Source: Thioalkalivibrio sp. XN8
GTDB taxonomy: Bacteria > Pseudomonadota > Gammaproteobacteria > Steroidobacterales > XN24
Assembly (NCBI RefSeq): GCF_011058255.1
Contig: NZ_JAALFH010000057.1
Coordinates: 1-64,000, forward strand
DNA: 64,000 bases
Direction of reading: 5' to 3'
The notes below the pieces were generated by a model that was not told where the DNA came from, did not search any database, and saw nothing but the letters and a program-made list of their open reading frames with translations. A program made the translations under genes and the position numbers. The first letter of the stretch is position 1. The number at the start of each line of letters is the position of its first letter. Of the stretch, positions 43,676 to 54,325 are shown one piece after another.

Positions 43676-44337
43676 GCGCCCCGGCGGGCGCCATGGGCGT
43701 CTTCGGCGGGGCCTTCGATCCGGTCCATTTCGGCCACCTGCGCACGGCGCTGGAGCTGCTCGAGTTCGCCGGGCTGGCGGAAATGCGCTTCGTGCCCACG
43801 GGCGACCCGCCCCATCGCGCGCCGCCGCAGGCCGACGGCGCAGCCCGGCTGGCGCTGGTCCGGGCCGCCATCGAGGGCGAACCGCGCTTCACCGTCGATG
43901 ACCGGGAACTGCGGCGCCAGGGGCCGTCGTGGACGGTCGACACGCTGACCGAGCTGCGCGCCGAGTTTCCCGCCCGGCCGCTCTGCCTGGTGGTCGGCAT
44001 GGATGCTTTTCTCGGCCTGGAGCGGTGGCATCGCTGGGAGCGGATCCTGGCGCTCGCCCATCTGCTGGTGGCCCATCGCCCCGGCTGGGCGGCGCCGGTC
44101 GAGGGCGCGCTCGGCGCGCTGCTGCGCGAGCGTCGCGTGGCGGGCGGCGCGGAGCTGGCCGCCAGCCCCGCCGGCGGCATTGCGGTCTGCGCGGTGACCC
44201 AGTTGGAAATCTCGTCCAGCGCCATCCGCGAACTGGTCAGGGCGGGGCGGGAGCCGCGCTACCTGGTACCCGACCCGGTCTGTCGGCTGCTGGCCGCGTC
44301 GGGGTGTTACGGCACAGCCAAAGAGAGGGATGAATGA
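43672..44337 (+). CDS. nadD: Nicotinate-nucleotide adenylyltransferase
   Basis: Makes deamido-NAD from nicotinate mononucleotide and ATP. The 221-residue protein has G-G-A-F-D-P-V-H-F-G-H near residues 12-22 and the late S-S-S-A-I-R-E nucleotidyl-transfer motif. It overlaps holA and rsfS by 4 nt each. Confidence 0.96.
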   Translation: MSAPAGAMGVFGGAFDPVHFGHLRTALELLEFAGLAEMRFVPTGDPPHRAPPQADGAARLALVRAAIEGEPRFTVDDRELRRQGPSWTVDTLTELRAEFPARPLCLVVGMDAFLGLERWHRWERILALAHLLVAHRPGWAAPVEGALGALLRERRVAGGAELAASPAGGIAVCAVTQLEISSSAIRELVRAGREPRYLVPDPVCRLLAASGCYGTAKERDE

Positions 44338-44690
44338 CGGCAGAAGAAGCCCTGCAGAACACGGTCATCGAGGCGCTGGAGGACCTGAAGGCGCGCGACA
44401 TCAAGGTCATGGACGTGCGCGGCCTGACCAGCATCGCCGACTTCATGATCGTCGCCAGCGGCACCTCCGACCGGCACGTGCGCTCGCTGGCCGAGAACGT
44501 GATCGAGAAATGCAAGCAGACGGGCCACCGCCCGTTCGGCGTGGAAGGACTGAAGGACGGCGAGTGGGTGCTGGTCGACCTGCAGGACGTCGTGGTCCAC
44601 GTCATGCTCCCCCGCGTCCGCGACTTCTACAACCTCGAGAAGCTCTGGTCGGTGCCGGCCGGCCCCGGTCGCGTCCCGGTCGAGGCCTGA
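44334..44690 (+). CDS. rsfS: Ribosomal silencing factor RsfS
   Basis: Binds L14 (rplN in this window) to block subunit joining when nutrients run low. The 118-residue protein has S-I-A-D-F-M-I-V-A-S-G-T-S near the middle and W-V-L-V-D-L-Q-D-V-V-V-H. It overlaps nadD by 4 nt and is followed by rlmH. Confidence 0.96.
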   Translation: MTAEEALQNTVIEALEDLKARDIKVMDVRGLTSIADFMIVASGTSDRHVRSLAENVIEKCKQTGHRPFGVEGLKDGEWVLVDLQDVVVHVMLPRVRDFYNLEKLWSVPAGPGRVPVEA

Positions 44691-44695
44691 GCCGG

Positions 44696-45163
44696 GTGCG
44701 GCTGCGGCTGGTCGCCGTGGGCACCCGCATGCCCGCGTGGGTGGACCAGGGCTGTGCCGACTATGTGGCGCGGATGCCCAGGGAGTGCCGCCTCGAGCTC
44801 CGTGCGCTGCCCCTCGGCAAGCGTTCGAAGCAGTCGCCGCCCGGGCCGGCGATGGCCGACGAGGGGCGCCGCCTGCTTGCCGCCTCGGCAGGCTGCACCC
44901 GCGTTTGCCTCGATGTGCGCGGGCGCGCCGTGGACACGCCCGCATTAGCCCGCAAGCTGCAGGGCTGGCTGCAATCCGGCCGTGACGTGGCCCTGCTGGT
45001 CGGGGGCCCCGACGGCCTGGCGCCGGCCTGCCTCGAGGCGGCGGACTGGCGCTGGTCCCTGTCGCCGCTGACCCTGCCGCACGGGCTGGTGCGTGTGCTC
45101 GTGGCCGAGCAGCTCTACCGGGCCTGGACCCTGCTTTCCGGCCATCCCTACCATCGTGACTGA
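44696..45163 (+). CDS. rlmH: 23S rRNA pseudouridine-1915 N3-methyltransferase
   Basis: SPOUT-fold methyltransferase acting on assembled ribosomes. GTG at 44696 gives 155 residues, exactly as in E. coli. L-V-A-V-G-T-R-M-P at the start, L-L-V-G-G-P-D-G-L in the SAM knot, and the end Y-R-A-W-T-L-L-S-G-H-P-Y-H-R are diagnostic. Confidence 0.96.
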   Translation: MRLRLVAVGTRMPAWVDQGCADYVARMPRECRLELRALPLGKRSKQSPPGPAMADEGRRLLAASAGCTRVCLDVRGRAVDTPALARKLQGWLQSGRDVALLVGGPDGLAPACLEAADWRWSLSPLTLPHGLVRVLVAEQLYRAWTLLSGHPYHRD

Positions 45164-45211
45164 GCCGCCCCCCGGCTTGTAACCACGCGTTGCAACGGGG
45201 AAACTGGCGGC

Positions 45212-45805
45212 ATGGATTCCTGCCAGCTGGTGCTCGCCTCGGCCTCGCCGCGGCGTCTCGAACTCCTGTCTGCCTTCGGCCTGCACCTGCAGGTCGACCC
45301 GGTGGACATCGACGAGCGCCCGGCTCCCGGCGAGAAGCCGGCGGCGCTGGCGCAGCGCCTGGCCGAGGCCAAGGCCGCGGCGGCCGCGTCCCGTCACCCG
45401 GGACGGGTGGTGCTGGCCGCCGACACCGTGGTGGCGGCGGACGGCGCGGTCCTGGGCAAGCCGGCCGATGCGGCCGAGGCCGGCGCGATGCTGCGCCGGC
45501 TGGCCGGGCGCCGCCACGAGGTCTACACCGCCGTGGCCGCCCGGCGCGATGCCGCGGCAGCCGTGCGCCTGTCCCGCAGCGAGGTGGACTTCCGCGCGCT
45601 GGCGGCGAGCGAGATCGACGCCTACGTCGCCACCGGCGAGCCGCTGGACAAGGCCGGCGCTTATGGGATCCAGGGCTGCGCCGCGATTTTCGTGACCCGC
45701 CTGTGCGGCAGCTACAGCGGCGTGGTGGGCCTGCCGCTCGCCGAGACGGCCGAGCTGCTGCAGGAGTTCGGGATCGAGCTGCTGCGTTGCGGGGCGGCCG
45801 CATGA
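45212..45805 (+). CDS. maf: Maf-family nucleoside triphosphate pyrophosphatase
   Basis: House-cleaning enzyme that hydrolyses non-canonical or pyrimidine nucleotides, most likely dTTP/UTP or m7GTP type. The 197-residue protein has L-A-S-A-S-P-R-R near the N terminus, D-T-V-V in the active site and G-A-Y-G-I-Q-G later, all family marks. The stop overlaps the rng start by 4 nt. The 48-nt gap before it contains a short CGTTGCAACG palindrome of unknown meaning. Confidence 0.94.
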   Translation: MDSCQLVLASASPRRLELLSAFGLHLQVDPVDIDERPAPGEKPAALAQRLAEAKAAAAASRHPGRVVLAADTVVAADGAVLGKPADAAEAGAMLRRLAGRRHEVYTAVAARRDAAAAVRLSRSEVDFRALAASEIDAYVATGEPLDKAGAYGIQGCAAIFVTRLCGSYSGVVGLPLAETAELLQEFGIELLRCGAAA

Positions 45806-47265
45806 GCGAGGAGATCCTGGTCAACGTCAACCCGCGCGAAACCCGCGCTGCGCTGCTCGAGAACGGCGTGCTGCAGGAAGTTTTCATCGAGCGCGAGAGC
45901 CGCCGCGGCCTGGCCGGCAACATCTACCAGGGCCGGGTCCGCCGCGTGCTGCCGGGCATGCAGGCGGCCTTCGTGGAGGTCGGGCTGGAGCGCACCGCTT
46001 TCCTGCATGCCTCCGACATCATCCGCCGCGACGAAGAAGGTGCGGAACTCCTGCCGGCCCAGCCCCCCGGCATCCGTGAGCTGGTCAGCGAGGGCCAGGA
46101 CATCCTGGTGCAGGTGGTGAAGGACCCGCTCGGCAGCAAGGGCGCGCGCCTGACGACGTTCATCACCATCCCGTCCCGTTATCTCGTCTACCTGCCGTTC
46201 GGCAACGGTGTCGGCGTCTCGGCGCGCATCGAGGACGAGGCGGAGCGGGCGCGGCTGCGCGAGGTCACGGCCGACGTGGCCGAGGGCGACGGCGGCTGGA
46301 TCGTCCGCACGGCGGCCGAGGGGGCGCCGCGCGACGCGCTGCGGGCCGACATGATCTTCCTCGGCAAGCTGTGGGAGGCGGTGTCACGCCAGGGGCGGGC
46401 GGCGCCGGCGGGGACCCTGGTCCACGCGGATCTCGACCTCCCGCTGCGCCTGCTGCGCGACCTGCTGGCGCCGCGGGTGGAGCGCGTGCGCGTCGACAAC
46501 CCCCAGGCGTGGGCCCGGATGAAGCAGTTTGCCGCCAGTTTCATCCCGGACATGGAGCCGAAGATCGAGGTCTACCAGGAGCCGCGGCCGATTTTCGACC
46601 TGCACGGCGTCGAGGACGAGATCGCCCGGGCCCTGGAGCGCAAGGTGCCGCTGAAGTCGGGCGGCTACCTGGTGCTCGACCAGACCGAGGCGATGACGAC
46701 CGTCGACGTCAACACCGGCGCCTACGTCGGCCATCGCACGCTGGAGGAAACCATTTTCCGCACCAATCTCGAGGCGGCGCAGGCCATCGCGCGCCAGGTG
46801 CGGCTGCGGAACCTCGGCGGGATCATCATTGTCGACTTCATCGACATGGAAGAAGAGGAGCATCGGCAACAGGTTCTCGCCGCCTTCGAGCGCGCCCTCG
46901 AGAACGACCACGCCCGTAACCAGATCACCGAGGTCTCGCGGCTGGGGTTGGTGGAGATGACGCGCAAGAGGACCCGGGAAAGCCTCGAGCACGTGCTGTG
47001 CCGGGCCTGCCCGACCTGCCACGGGCGTGGCTCGGTCAAGACCCCCGAGACCGTGTGCTACGAGATTTTCCGCGACATCCTGCGCCAGTCGCGCCAGTTC
47101 GACTTCCAGGAGCTGCTGGTCCTCGCCCATGTCGAGGTGCTCGACCTGCTGGTGGACGAGGAGGCTGCCGGCCTGGCCGAGCTCGAGTCGCTCACCGGCA
47201 AGCCGATCCGCCTGCAGGCCGAGTCCGGCTATTCCCATGACCAGTACGATGTGGTGCCGATCTAG
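45802..47265 (+). CDS. rng: Ribonuclease G
   Basis: Endoribonuclease of the RNase E/G family, maturing the 5' end of 16S rRNA. The 487-residue protein (489 in E. coli) has an S1 domain in the first 125 residues, the catalytic T-T-V-D-V-N-T-G with I-V-D-F-I-D-M, and the zinc-link C-R-A-C-P-T-C. The long RNase E scaffold is absent, which fixes it as RNase G. It is followed by yhdP as in E. coli. Confidence 0.97.
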   Translation: MSEEILVNVNPRETRAALLENGVLQEVFIERESRRGLAGNIYQGRVRRVLPGMQAAFVEVGLERTAFLHASDIIRRDEEGAELLPAQPPGIRELVSEGQDILVQVVKDPLGSKGARLTTFITIPSRYLVYLPFGNGVGVSARIEDEAERARLREVTADVAEGDGGWIVRTAAEGAPRDALRADMIFLGKLWEAVSRQGRAAPAGTLVHADLDLPLRLLRDLLAPRVERVRVDNPQAWARMKQFAASFIPDMEPKIEVYQEPRPIFDLHGVEDEIARALERKVPLKSGGYLVLDQTEAMTTVDVNTGAYVGHRTLEETIFRTNLEAAQAIARQVRLRNLGGIIIVDFIDMEEEEHRQQVLAAFERALENDHARNQITEVSRLGLVEMTRKRTRESLEHVLCRACPTCHGRGSVKTPETVCYEIFRDILRQSRQFDFQELLVLAHVEVLDLLVDEEAAGLAELESLTGKPIRLQAESGYSHDQYDVVPI

Positions 47266-47301
47266 GGCCGGCCGCATGGCCGGGCGGGACGGCTGTCGCT
47301 G

Positions 47302-50300
47302 ATGACCGGCCTGGTTCGCAAGGCCTGGCGCATCCTGGCCGGCACCGTGGCCGGCCTGCTGGTCCTCGCCGCACTGCTGCTGGGGCTGGTGCGGCTGGCG
47401 CTGGTCCAGGTGCCGGAGTATCGCACCCAGGTCGAGACCCGGGCGGGAGAACTGCTGGGCCGGCCGCTTCGGATCGCCGCGATGGACGCGCGCCTCGGCT
47501 TCAGCGGGCTGGAGTTCCGCGCCGACGGGATCAGCGTGCTGGCCAGCGACGGCAACCGGACCCTGTTCGTCGCCCGCAGCGGCGCCATCCGCCTCGACAC
47601 CTGGGCCCTGTTGCGCGGCCAGGCGCGACTGGAGCTGGTGCGCCTGGTCGGCATCTCGGTGGGGCTCGAGCGCGACGCCGGGGGCGCATGGCGCGTGCTG
47701 AGCCAGGACGAGACGCTGGAACTGGCCAGCGCCGGCCATCCTGCCGGGGACGGGCTGCGCACGCTCGGCTCGATGCCCCGTGGACGGCTCGAGCTCGCCG
47801 ACGTCGAGGTCAGCTTCGAGGACCGCCTGGCGGGCACCGGGCCTTGGCTTTTCTCCGTCGGCGAACTCGGTCTCGACCTGGCCCCCGAGGGCGCGGAGCT
47901 CGAGCTCGCAGGGCGGCTGCCGGCGGCGCTCGGCGGCGCGGTGTCGGCTTCGCTGGCCGTCACGGCCCAGGACGAGCGCGGGTGGCCGACGAGCTGGCAG
48001 CTCGGCGCCGCCACCGGGCGGCTCGATCTCGCCGTGCTCGCCGCGGCGCTGGATGAGCCGCCATGGTGGCCGGCGGCGGGAGAAGTCGAGGGCAGCGTCT
48101 CGGTCGCGGCCGAGGCGGGGGAACTCACCAAGGTCGCCGGCGACCTCCGGGCGCGGGAACTGCAGCTGCCCGCCGCGGCAGCGCTCGTCGAACTCGAGGC
48201 GGCCGCCGAGGTCGTGGCGCCGTCGTACCGCCGGCTCGGCGCCGGCTTCGAATGGACTCGGGCGCCGACCGGCTGGGCGCTCGGCCTGACGGAGCTCGAG
48301 GTGGCCCGGGACGGCCGGCGCTGGGAGAGCCCGGCGGCCGGGCTGGCGGTCCGGCAGGAGGGCGCCCTGCGCCGGGTGCTGCTGGAGGCCGACGTGCTGC
48401 AGCTGGAGGACCTGCTGCCGGGGTTGCGCTGGGTGCCGGCCGAGACCGCCGCCACTGTGCTGGCGCTCGCACCGGCAGGACGGCTGCGCGATCTCGACCT
48501 GCGGCTGGCCTGGCCGGAGGAGGGCGGCATGCCGCGCCAGTTCAGCGTCGCATCGGCCTTCGAGGGCCTGGCGGTACAGCCCTTCGGGCCGTGGCCGGGC
48601 GCGCAGAACCTCTCGGGTTACCTGGCCGGCAACCAGGACACCGGCAGCGGCCAGCTCGACAGCAGCCAGGCGAGCCTGGCGTTTCCGCGCCACTTCCGCG
48701 CGCCCATCGCGCTGGATACCGCCACGGGCCGGCTGGAGTGGCGGCGCGACGAGGCTGCGCTGCTGCTGAGCGTCGGGGACCTGCAGGCCGGCAACGCGGA
48801 TGCCGACATCAGCGGGCGCGCGCAGCTGCGGCTGCCCGCGGACGACGCTTCGCCCTGGCTGGAAATCGAGGCGACCGCCCGCGACGTGACCGCGGCGGCG
48901 GCACCGAAATACCTGCCGATCGGCAGGCTGCCGGAACAGGTGATGGCCTGGCTCGACCGCGCCATGCGCGCGGGCCGGGTGCCCGAGGCCAGGTTCCAGT
49001 TCGAAGGCGAGACGCGCGCCTTTCCGTTCCGCGCCGACGAGGGGCTGTTCCGGGTCGAGTTCGACTGGGAGGAGGGCGAACTCGATTACAGCCCCGGCTG
49101 GCCGGCGGCCACCGGGCTGTCCGCCGCCGTGCGCTTCGAGAACGAGGGCCTGTTCGCCGAGGTGCGCCAGGCCGATCTCGCGGGGGTCGCGGCCGGGCCG
49201 GTGACGGTGGCGATCCCGGATCTCGCCAAGGGCGAGCTGAGCGTGCAGGGCCAGGCCGCCGGCGAACTCGCCGACCTGCGCCAGTTCGTCCTCGCTGCCG
49301 ATTTGCTGCGCAAGATCCTCGGGCCGGGGCTGGAGCCGGCCAGCATCACCGCCGGCCGGGGCGAGGCGGACGTGAATCTCTCGTTGCCCCTGCGCACGCT
49401 CCGGGCCACCCGGGCCCGCGTGGACCTGGCCGTCACCGGTGGCGAGCTGAGCTACCCGTTCCTGGGCGCCCCGATTCGCCAGGTCGACGCCCGCGTCCGC
49501 ATCGACAATGCGCGCGTCGAGGCCGAGCAGGCCTCCGCCGAGCTGGCCGGGGCGCCGATCGAACTGCGGGTCGTCACCGCGGATGACGGGGCGGTGCGGC
49601 TTTCGGCCGACGGGCGCCTCGACGCCGACCAGCTGGGCCAGGTGCTGCGACTGCCGGTGGCTGACTGGGCCGGCGGCAGCAGCGCCTTCGAGGGCCAAAT
49701 CCTGTTCCCGGCGCCTGCCGCCGATGCGCCCGTAAGGATGAGCGTGGCTTCCGGTCTCGAGGGGCTGGCGATCGACCTGCCGGCGCCGGCCGGCAAGCCG
49801 GCCGACCAGCTGCTCAGGCTTGCCGTGAGCGCGGAGTTCCCGGCTCCCGACCAGCTCGACGTCCGGCTGGACTGGGCCGACTCGCTGCGCCTCGAGGGAC
49901 GCTTCGACCAGTCGGGCGGGACGCTGCGCCCGGGCGTCGTGCCCGGCGGGGTCGAGGGCGACCGGTCCGGACTGGTGCTCAGCGGGGCGGTGACGGCCCT
50001 GGATCTCGGCGGCTGGCTGCGCCTCCCCTGGGACGGAGATGCCGGCACGGGTGCCTTCGCCGACTGGGTCGCCGGCGGGCGCCTGCTCATCGGTCGCCTG
50101 GCGACGCCCCTGTCCCGCTACGACGACGTGTTGGTCGAGCTGGCGGGCGAGGAGGCCCACTGGCGCTTCCAGCTCAGCGGCGAGCGCGTAGCCGGCGCCG
50201 TGCGCGTGCCCTTCGCGCTGTTCGGCGAACAGCCCGTGGAGGCGCGGCTCGAGCGGCTCTGGGTCGAGCCGTCGCCGGCCGACACCGGGCCTCAAGAAGC

Positions 50301-51189
50301 TGCGGGCGAGGCCGCCCAGGGCATGCACCCTGCCGCGGTGCCTGCGCTGGATCTCCAGGTCGACGACCTGCGATACGCCAACCTGCGCTTCGGCAGCGTC
50401 TCCGCGCTGACGATCCACGAGGGCGACGGCTTCGAACTGGTCGGGCTCGAGGGCGAGGGCGACGGCTTCATGTTCCAGGCCAATGGTCGTTCGCGCCTGT
50501 CCGACGAGGTCGATGCCTCGCGCCTGTCGCTCGAGCTCGACAGCGATGACGTCGGCCGCGCGCTGGAGTTCATGGGCTTCCGGCGCAGCATGGACGCCGA
50601 GCGCGGTACCTTCACCGCCAGCGTGGGGTGGCAGGGCGGCCTGCGCCGCGACTGGCTCGCAGCGATCGAGGGCGAGGCGAGCCTGCGGATCCGGGACGGC
50701 ACGCTGCTGGGCGTGGAGCCGGGTGCCGGCCGGGTGTTCGGCCTGCTCAGTATCCAGGCCCTGCCGCGCCGGCTGGCGCTGGATTTCGAGGACGTGTTCG
50801 GGACGGGCACGGCTTTCGACCGCATCAGCGGTGATTTCCAGATCAAGGACGGCAACGCCTACACCCAGAACCTGGTGATGCGCGGACCCGCGGCCGAGAT
50901 GGCCGTGATCGGCCGGGCCGGACTGGTGGCGCGGGACTACGACCAGACGGCCGTGATCGGCGCCGATCTCGGCGTCACCCTGCCGGTGGCCGGCACGGTG
51001 GTCGGCGGGCCGGTGGTCGGGGCCGCCCTGTTCCTCTTGTCGGAGATGCTGCAGCGACCCTTCCAGACCCAGCTGACGTATCGCATCACCGGGCCCTGGG
51101 ATAACCCGGTCCTCGAGCGCCTGGGTCCCCAGGACGCGGCGCCGCCCGCCGAACAGCAACAGGAACCGCCCCGGGAGCAGCCGCAATGA
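47302..51189 (+). CDS. yhdP: YhdP-family AsmA-like envelope protein
   Basis: Large bridge-like protein thought to carry phospholipids from the inner to the outer membrane with TamB and YdbH. The 1295-residue protein (1266 in E. coli) has one N-terminal span (about residues 15-38) and a long periplasmic beta-strand-rich region ending in an AsmA-like domain. The C-terminal [14 protein letters not shown] is family-like, followed by a Pro/Gln-rich end. It lies 36 nt after rng, and its stop overlaps the nitrilase start. Confidence 0.92.
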   Translation: MTGLVRKAWRILAGTVAGLLVLAALLLGLVRLALVQVPEYRTQVETRAGELLGRPLRIAAMDARLGFSGLEFRADGISVLASDGNRTLFVARSGAIRLDTWALLRGQARLELVRLVGISVGLERDAGGAWRVLSQDETLELASAGHPAGDGLRTLGSMPRGRLELADVEVSFEDRLAGTGPWLFSVGELGLDLAPEGAELELAGRLPAALGGAVSASLAVTAQDERGWPTSWQLGAATGRLDLAVLAAALDEPPWWPAAGEVEGSVSVAAEAGELTKVAGDLRARELQLPAAAALVELEAAAEVVAPSYRRLGAGFEWTRAPTGWALGLTELEVARDGRRWESPAAGLAVRQEGALRRVLLEADVLQLEDLLPGLRWVPAETAATVLALAPAGRLRDLDLRLAWPEEGGMPRQFSVASAFEGLAVQPFGPWPGAQNLSGYLAGNQDTGSGQLDSSQASLAFPRHFRAPIALDTATGRLEWRRDEAALLLSVGDLQAGNADADISGRAQLRLPADDASPWLEIEATARDVTAAAAPKYLPIGRLPEQVMAWLDRAMRAGRVPEARFQFEGETRAFPFRADEGLFRVEFDWEEGELDYSPGWPAATGLSAAVRFENEGLFAEVRQADLAGVAAGPVTVAIPDLAKGELSVQGQAAGELADLRQFVLAADLLRKILGPGLEPASITAGRGEADVNLSLPLRTLRATRARVDLAVTGGELSYPFLGAPIRQVDARVRIDNARVEAEQASAELAGAPIELRVVTADDGAVRLSADGRLDADQLGQVLRLPVADWAGGSSAFEGQILFPAPAADAPVRMSVASGLEGLAIDLPAPAGKPADQLLRLAVSAEFPAPDQLDVRLDWADSLRLEGRFDQSGGTLRPGVVPGGVEGDRSGLVLSGAVTALDLGGWLRLPWDGDAGTGAFADWVAGGRLLIGRLATPLSRYDDVLVELAGEEAHWRFQLSGERVAGAVRVPFALFGEQPVEARLERLWVEPSPADTGPQEAAGEAAQGMHPAAVPALDLQVDDLRYANLRFGSVSALTIHEGDGFELVGLEGEGDGFMFQANGRSRLSDEVDASRLSLELDSDDVGRALEFMGFRRSMDAERGTFTASVGWQGGLRRDWLAAIEGEASLRIRDGTLLGVEPGAGRVFGLLSIQALPRRLALDFEDVFGTGTAFDRISGDFQIKDGNAYTQNLVMRGPAAEMAVIGRAGLVARDYDQTAVIGADLGVTLPVAGTVVGGPVVGAALFLLSEMLQRPFQTQLTYRITGPWDNPVLERLGPQDAAPPAEQQQEPPREQPQ

Positions 51190-52034
51190 GCATCCGCGTC
51201 GCCGTTATCCAGATGACTTCCGGCCAGGACCGGGACGCCAACCTGGCGGCTGCCGGCGAGCTGCTCGCCACCGCGGCCCGCCAGGGCGCGAGGCTGGCGG
51301 TGCTGCCCGAGAACTTCGTCTTTCTCGGTCGTTCCGAGGTCGAGCGGATGACGGTCGCGGAAGCCCCGGGGGACGGCCCGGCCCAGGCTTTCCTGGCGCA
51401 GCAAGCGCGCGAACTCCGCCTGTGGATCGTCGGCGGCACCATGCCGGTGCTGGAGCCGGGGGAGCCCCGCCCGCGGGCCACCTGCCTGCTGCACGACGAC
51501 CGCGGCGAGCTGGTCGCGCGCTACGACAAGATTCACCTGTTCGACGTCGGCGTGCCGGATTCCCCGGAAAGCTACCAGGAATCCGCCGGCACGGCCCCGG
51601 GCCGCGGCGGGGTGGTGGCCGAGACCCCGCTGGGCAGGCTGGGCCTTGCCGTCTGTTACGATGTGCGCTTTCCCGAGCTGTTCCGGGCCATGGGGGAGAC
51701 CGGCATGAGCGCGATTGCCTTGCCTTCGGCCTTCACCGCGCCCACCGGCCGGGCCCACTGGGAGCTCTTGGTGCGGGCCCGCGCGGTGGACAACCTCAGC
51801 TGCGTGCTCGCCGCCGCCCAGTGGGGCGAGCATCCGGGCGGCCGCCGGACCTGGGGCGACTCGATGATCGTGAATCACTGGGGCGAAGTGCTGGCGCGTC
51901 GCCGCGAAGGCGTGGGCGTAGTCATAGCCGACCTGGACCTCGAGGCCCAGCGCGCCGTGCGCCGCCGTTTCCCGGTACTGGACCACAGGCGCCCGGCGGA
52001 AGAGCTCCGCGTGCGCACGGAGAAGGACACATGA
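51186..52034 (+). CDS. Carbon-nitrogen hydrolase (deaminated glutathione amidase-like)
   Basis: Cytosolic nitrilase-superfamily amidase. The 282-residue protein has the triad Glu42 (L-P-E-N-F), Lys115 (Y-D-K-I-H-L-F-D) and Cys157 (C-Y-D-V-R-F-P-E-L). The K-I-H-L-F-D and V-R-F-P-E-L phrases match the Nit1/NitA group that repairs deaminated glutathione. It lies between yhdP and tldD with 4-nt overlaps on both sides, an order also known from Pseudomonas-type genomes. Confidence 0.92.
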   Translation: MSIRVAVIQMTSGQDRDANLAAAGELLATAARQGARLAVLPENFVFLGRSEVERMTVAEAPGDGPAQAFLAQQARELRLWIVGGTMPVLEPGEPRPRATCLLHDDRGELVARYDKIHLFDVGVPDSPESYQESAGTAPGRGGVVAETPLGRLGLAVCYDVRFPELFRAMGETGMSAIALPSAFTAPTGRAHWELLVRARAVDNLSCVLAAAQWGEHPGGRRTWGDSMIVNHWGEVLARRREGVGVVIADLDLEAQRAVRRRFPVLDHRRPAEELRVRTEKDT

Positions 52035-53473
52035 GCGAACCTGCATTGCCCGCCACCGTCGAGCGCGTGCTGGCCCCCGCCGGGCTCCAGGCGAGCGACC
52101 TCGACCGGCTGCTCGGCCGGATCATGGGCCGCGCCGTCGATGCGGCCGATATCTACATCCAGTCGCTGCGCCAGGAGGCGTGGACGCTGGAGGACGGCAA
52201 GGTCAAGGACGCCAGCCACACCATCGAGCAGGGCGCCGGCATCCGCGCCATCAGCGGCGAGAAGACCGGCTTCGCCTATTCCGACGAGCTCCTCATGCCG
52301 GCGCTGAGCGCCGCCACCGAGGCCGCGCGCGCCATCACCCGCCAGGGCGGCAGCGGCGCGGTCCAGGCCTGGCATTCGCCGCGCCCGGCGCCGCTGTACG
52401 GCGACATCGACCCGCTCGGCACGCTGGCCGACGAGGAGAAGGTCGCCCTGCTCGAGCGCCTCGACGCGATCACCCGGGCGGTGGACCCGCGCATCCGCGA
52501 GGTCATCGTCACCCTGGTCGGGGTGCACGAGCTGGTCCTGGTGGCGGCGAGCGACGGCACGCTGGCGACCGACGTGCGGCCCCTGATGCGGGTCAACGTG
52601 ATGGCCATCGCCGAGCAGGACGGCCGGCGCGAGCAGGGCTACGCCGGCGGCGGCGGCCGCTTCGGCTACGGCTGGCTGCTGGAGGACGCCCGCGCCGAGG
52701 AATTCGCGCGCGAGGCCGCGCGCCAGGCCCTGGTGAACCTCGAGGCCATCCCGGCCCCGGCCGGGACCATGCCCGTCGTGCTCGGCCCCGGCTGGCCCGG
52801 CGTGCTGCTGCACGAGGCCATCGGCCACGGGCTGGAAGGCGACTTCAACCGCCGCGGCACCTCCGCCTTCACCGGCCGCATGGGCGAGCAGGTGGCGTCG
52901 CCCCTGTGCACCATCGTGGACGACGGCACGCTGGCCGGGCGGCGCGGCTCGCTGACCATCGACGACGAGGGCACGCCGACCAACTGCACCACCCTGATCG
53001 AGAACGGCATCCTCAAGGGCTACCTGCAGGACAAGCTCAACGCGCGCCTGATGGGCACGCGCTCCACCGGCAACGGCCGGCGCGAGAGCTTCGCGCACCT
53101 GCCCATGCCGCGCATGACCAACACCTACATGCTGGCCGGCCCGCACGACCCCGCGGAAATCATCGCCAGCGTCGAGCGCGGCCTGTACGCCGTCAACTTC
53201 GGCGGCGGCCAGGTCGACATCACCTCCGGCAAGTTCGTGTTCTCCGCGAGCGAGGCCTACCTGGTCGAGAACGGCCGCATCACCGCCCCGGTCAAGGGCG
53301 CCACCCTGATCGGCAACGGCCCCGACGTGCTCACCCGCGTCTCCATGGTTGGCAACGACCTGCGGCTCGACGCCGGCATCGGGGTCTGCGGCAAGGAAGG
53401 CCAGAGCGTCCCGGTCGGCGTCGGCCAGCCCACCCTCAAGATCGATTCACTGACGGTGGGCGGCACGGCCTGA
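52031..53473 (+). CDS. tldD: Metalloprotease TldD
   Basis: With PmbA (TldE), forms a heterodimeric zinc protease that degrades unfolded peptides and matures some modified peptides. The 480-residue protein (481 in E. coli) contains the metal site [11 protein letters not shown]. Its partner pmbA lies at 60795. No bacteriocin precursor was found nearby. It converges with the PEP-CTERM gene across a hairpin. Confidence 0.96.
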   Translation: MSEPALPATVERVLAPAGLQASDLDRLLGRIMGRAVDAADIYIQSLRQEAWTLEDGKVKDASHTIEQGAGIRAISGEKTGFAYSDELLMPALSAATEAARAITRQGGSGAVQAWHSPRPAPLYGDIDPLGTLADEEKVALLERLDAITRAVDPRIREVIVTLVGVHELVLVAASDGTLATDVRPLMRVNVMAIAEQDGRREQGYAGGGGRFGYGWLLEDARAEEFAREAARQALVNLEAIPAPAGTMPVVLGPGWPGVLLHEAIGHGLEGDFNRRGTSAFTGRMGEQVASPLCTIVDDGTLAGRRGSLTIDDEGTPTNCTTLIENGILKGYLQDKLNARLMGTRSTGNGRRESFAHLPMPRMTNTYMLAGPHDPAEIIASVERGLYAVNFGGGQVDITSGKFVFSASEAYLVENGRITAPVKGATLIGNGPDVLTRVSMVGNDLRLDAGIGVCGKEGQSVPVGVGQPTLKIDSLTVGGTA

Positions 53474-53507
53474 CCCGGCGCCCCGGTTTTCAAGCGCGCA
53501 ACAGAAA

Positions 53508-53533
53508 ACGCCCGCGGATCGCTCCGCGGGCGT
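53508..53533 (-). terminator. Terminator between tldD and the PEP-CTERM gene
   Basis: An 11-bp stem (53508-53518 with 53523-53533) and TCGC loop lie in the convergent gap. Read on the minus strand the stem runs into TTTTCTG, so it best serves the PEP-CTERM gene; on the plus strand the tail is only CTTCC, so action on tldD is weaker. Confidence 0.75.
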
Positions 53534-53555
53534 CTTCCGTCAGAGGCCTGGTCGC

Positions 53556-54221
53556 TTAGCTGCGACGGCGACGGATCGCGCCGGCGCCCAGCAGGCCGAG
53601 GCCGAGGAGGGCCAGCGTGCCGGGCTCGGGGACGCGGGTATGCGTCAGCAGGCGCTGGTTATCAGTCGGGTGGTGCGGCTCGAGTACTGTGAATTCGTAG
53701 TGATTAAGAGGATTTTTCGAACCAAGCGATGTCAGCCACTCGTCTGCGACGTCTTTGACGGTCTTGGTCGAGTCGAAGTAACCGAAAGATGAACTCAGGC
53801 TCGTCGAAGAACCATTCACGATTGCCCACAACGCCAGCTGGAAAGCAGCGCTGCTCTTGGCCGAGGTGGCACCGGCATAGTAGTGGTCATAAAGTTTGCC
53901 GATCAGTTCAAAGTTCAGACTTCCCGGGGAAGGTACGTTGGTCTCCGACGTATAGGAACCGGTTTTGAGATAGTTCGTGACGTCGATGCAGAAGGCATCG
54001 ACCGTACCAAGCTCGTCGGTCTTCAGCCTAATCTCGCCAGCCAGTATCGTTCCGCCGACCGCCCCGGTGTACCCAGGACTAACGTTGAGATTGCCCTTGG
54101 GTGCCCCGGAATACTTCATGCCAACGTTGGTGACGGTGATTGTCCCCGCCTGCACAGCCACCGACAGCATCAGTGCCGCCAGGCCGGCCAGGAGCATCGA
54201 GGCATTCTTGAACATCTTCAT
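53556..54221 (-). CDS. PEP-CTERM sorting-domain surface protein with thioester-like motif
   Basis: Predicted exosortase substrate. The 221-residue protein has a signal peptide (about 1-25, ending V-Q-A-G), a beta-rich middle, and the C-terminal sorting signal V-P-E-P-G-T with a hydrophobic stretch and R-R-R-R-S end (residues 197-221). Its only cysteine, Cys78 in F-C-I-D, and F-Q-L-A-L-W (Gln128) resemble the pair that makes an internal Cys-Gln thioester in bacterial adhesin domains. The gene is clearly richer in A and T than its neighbours. No exosortase gene is in this window. Role: probably a secreted or surface adhesin or biofilm protein. Confidence 0.85.
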   Translation of the reverse strand: MKMFKNASMLLAGLAALMLSVAVQAGTITVTNVGMKYSGAPKGNLNVSPGYTGAVGGTILAGEIRLKTDELGTVDAFCIDVTNYLKTGSYTSETNVPSPGSLNFELIGKLYDHYYAGATSAKSSAAFQLALWAIVNGSSTSLSSSFGYFDSTKTVKDVADEWLTSLGSKNPLNHYEFTVLEPHHPTDNQRLLTHTRVPEPGTLALLGLGLLGAGAIRRRRS

Positions 54222-54268
54222 CGCGACTTCCTCTCGCAGAGAATTCGAAATTTGTCTGCCCGGTTTTA

Positions 54269-54285
54269 TGCAGACTTCATGCCAA
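54269..54285 (-). promoter_or_regulatory. Sigma-54 (RpoN) type promoter of the PEP-CTERM gene
   Basis: The minus strand reads TTGGCATGAAGTCTGCA, which fits the -24/-12 consensus YTGGCACGRNNNTTGCW with two mismatches and keeps the invariant GG and GC with correct spacing. Transcription would start near 54258, giving a leader of about 37 nt with a GAGGAA ribosome-binding site. Confidence 0.72.
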
Positions 54286-54325
54286 TCAGGGAGAACTCAA
54301 TAAAAACAATAGCTTGTCAAATGTG

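Noticed and set aside
52031-53473. tldD as part of a ribosomal peptide maturation cluster
   Set aside because: No precursor peptide, cyclase or exporter is adjacent; tldD is in its normal housekeeping place after yhdP and a nitrilase.
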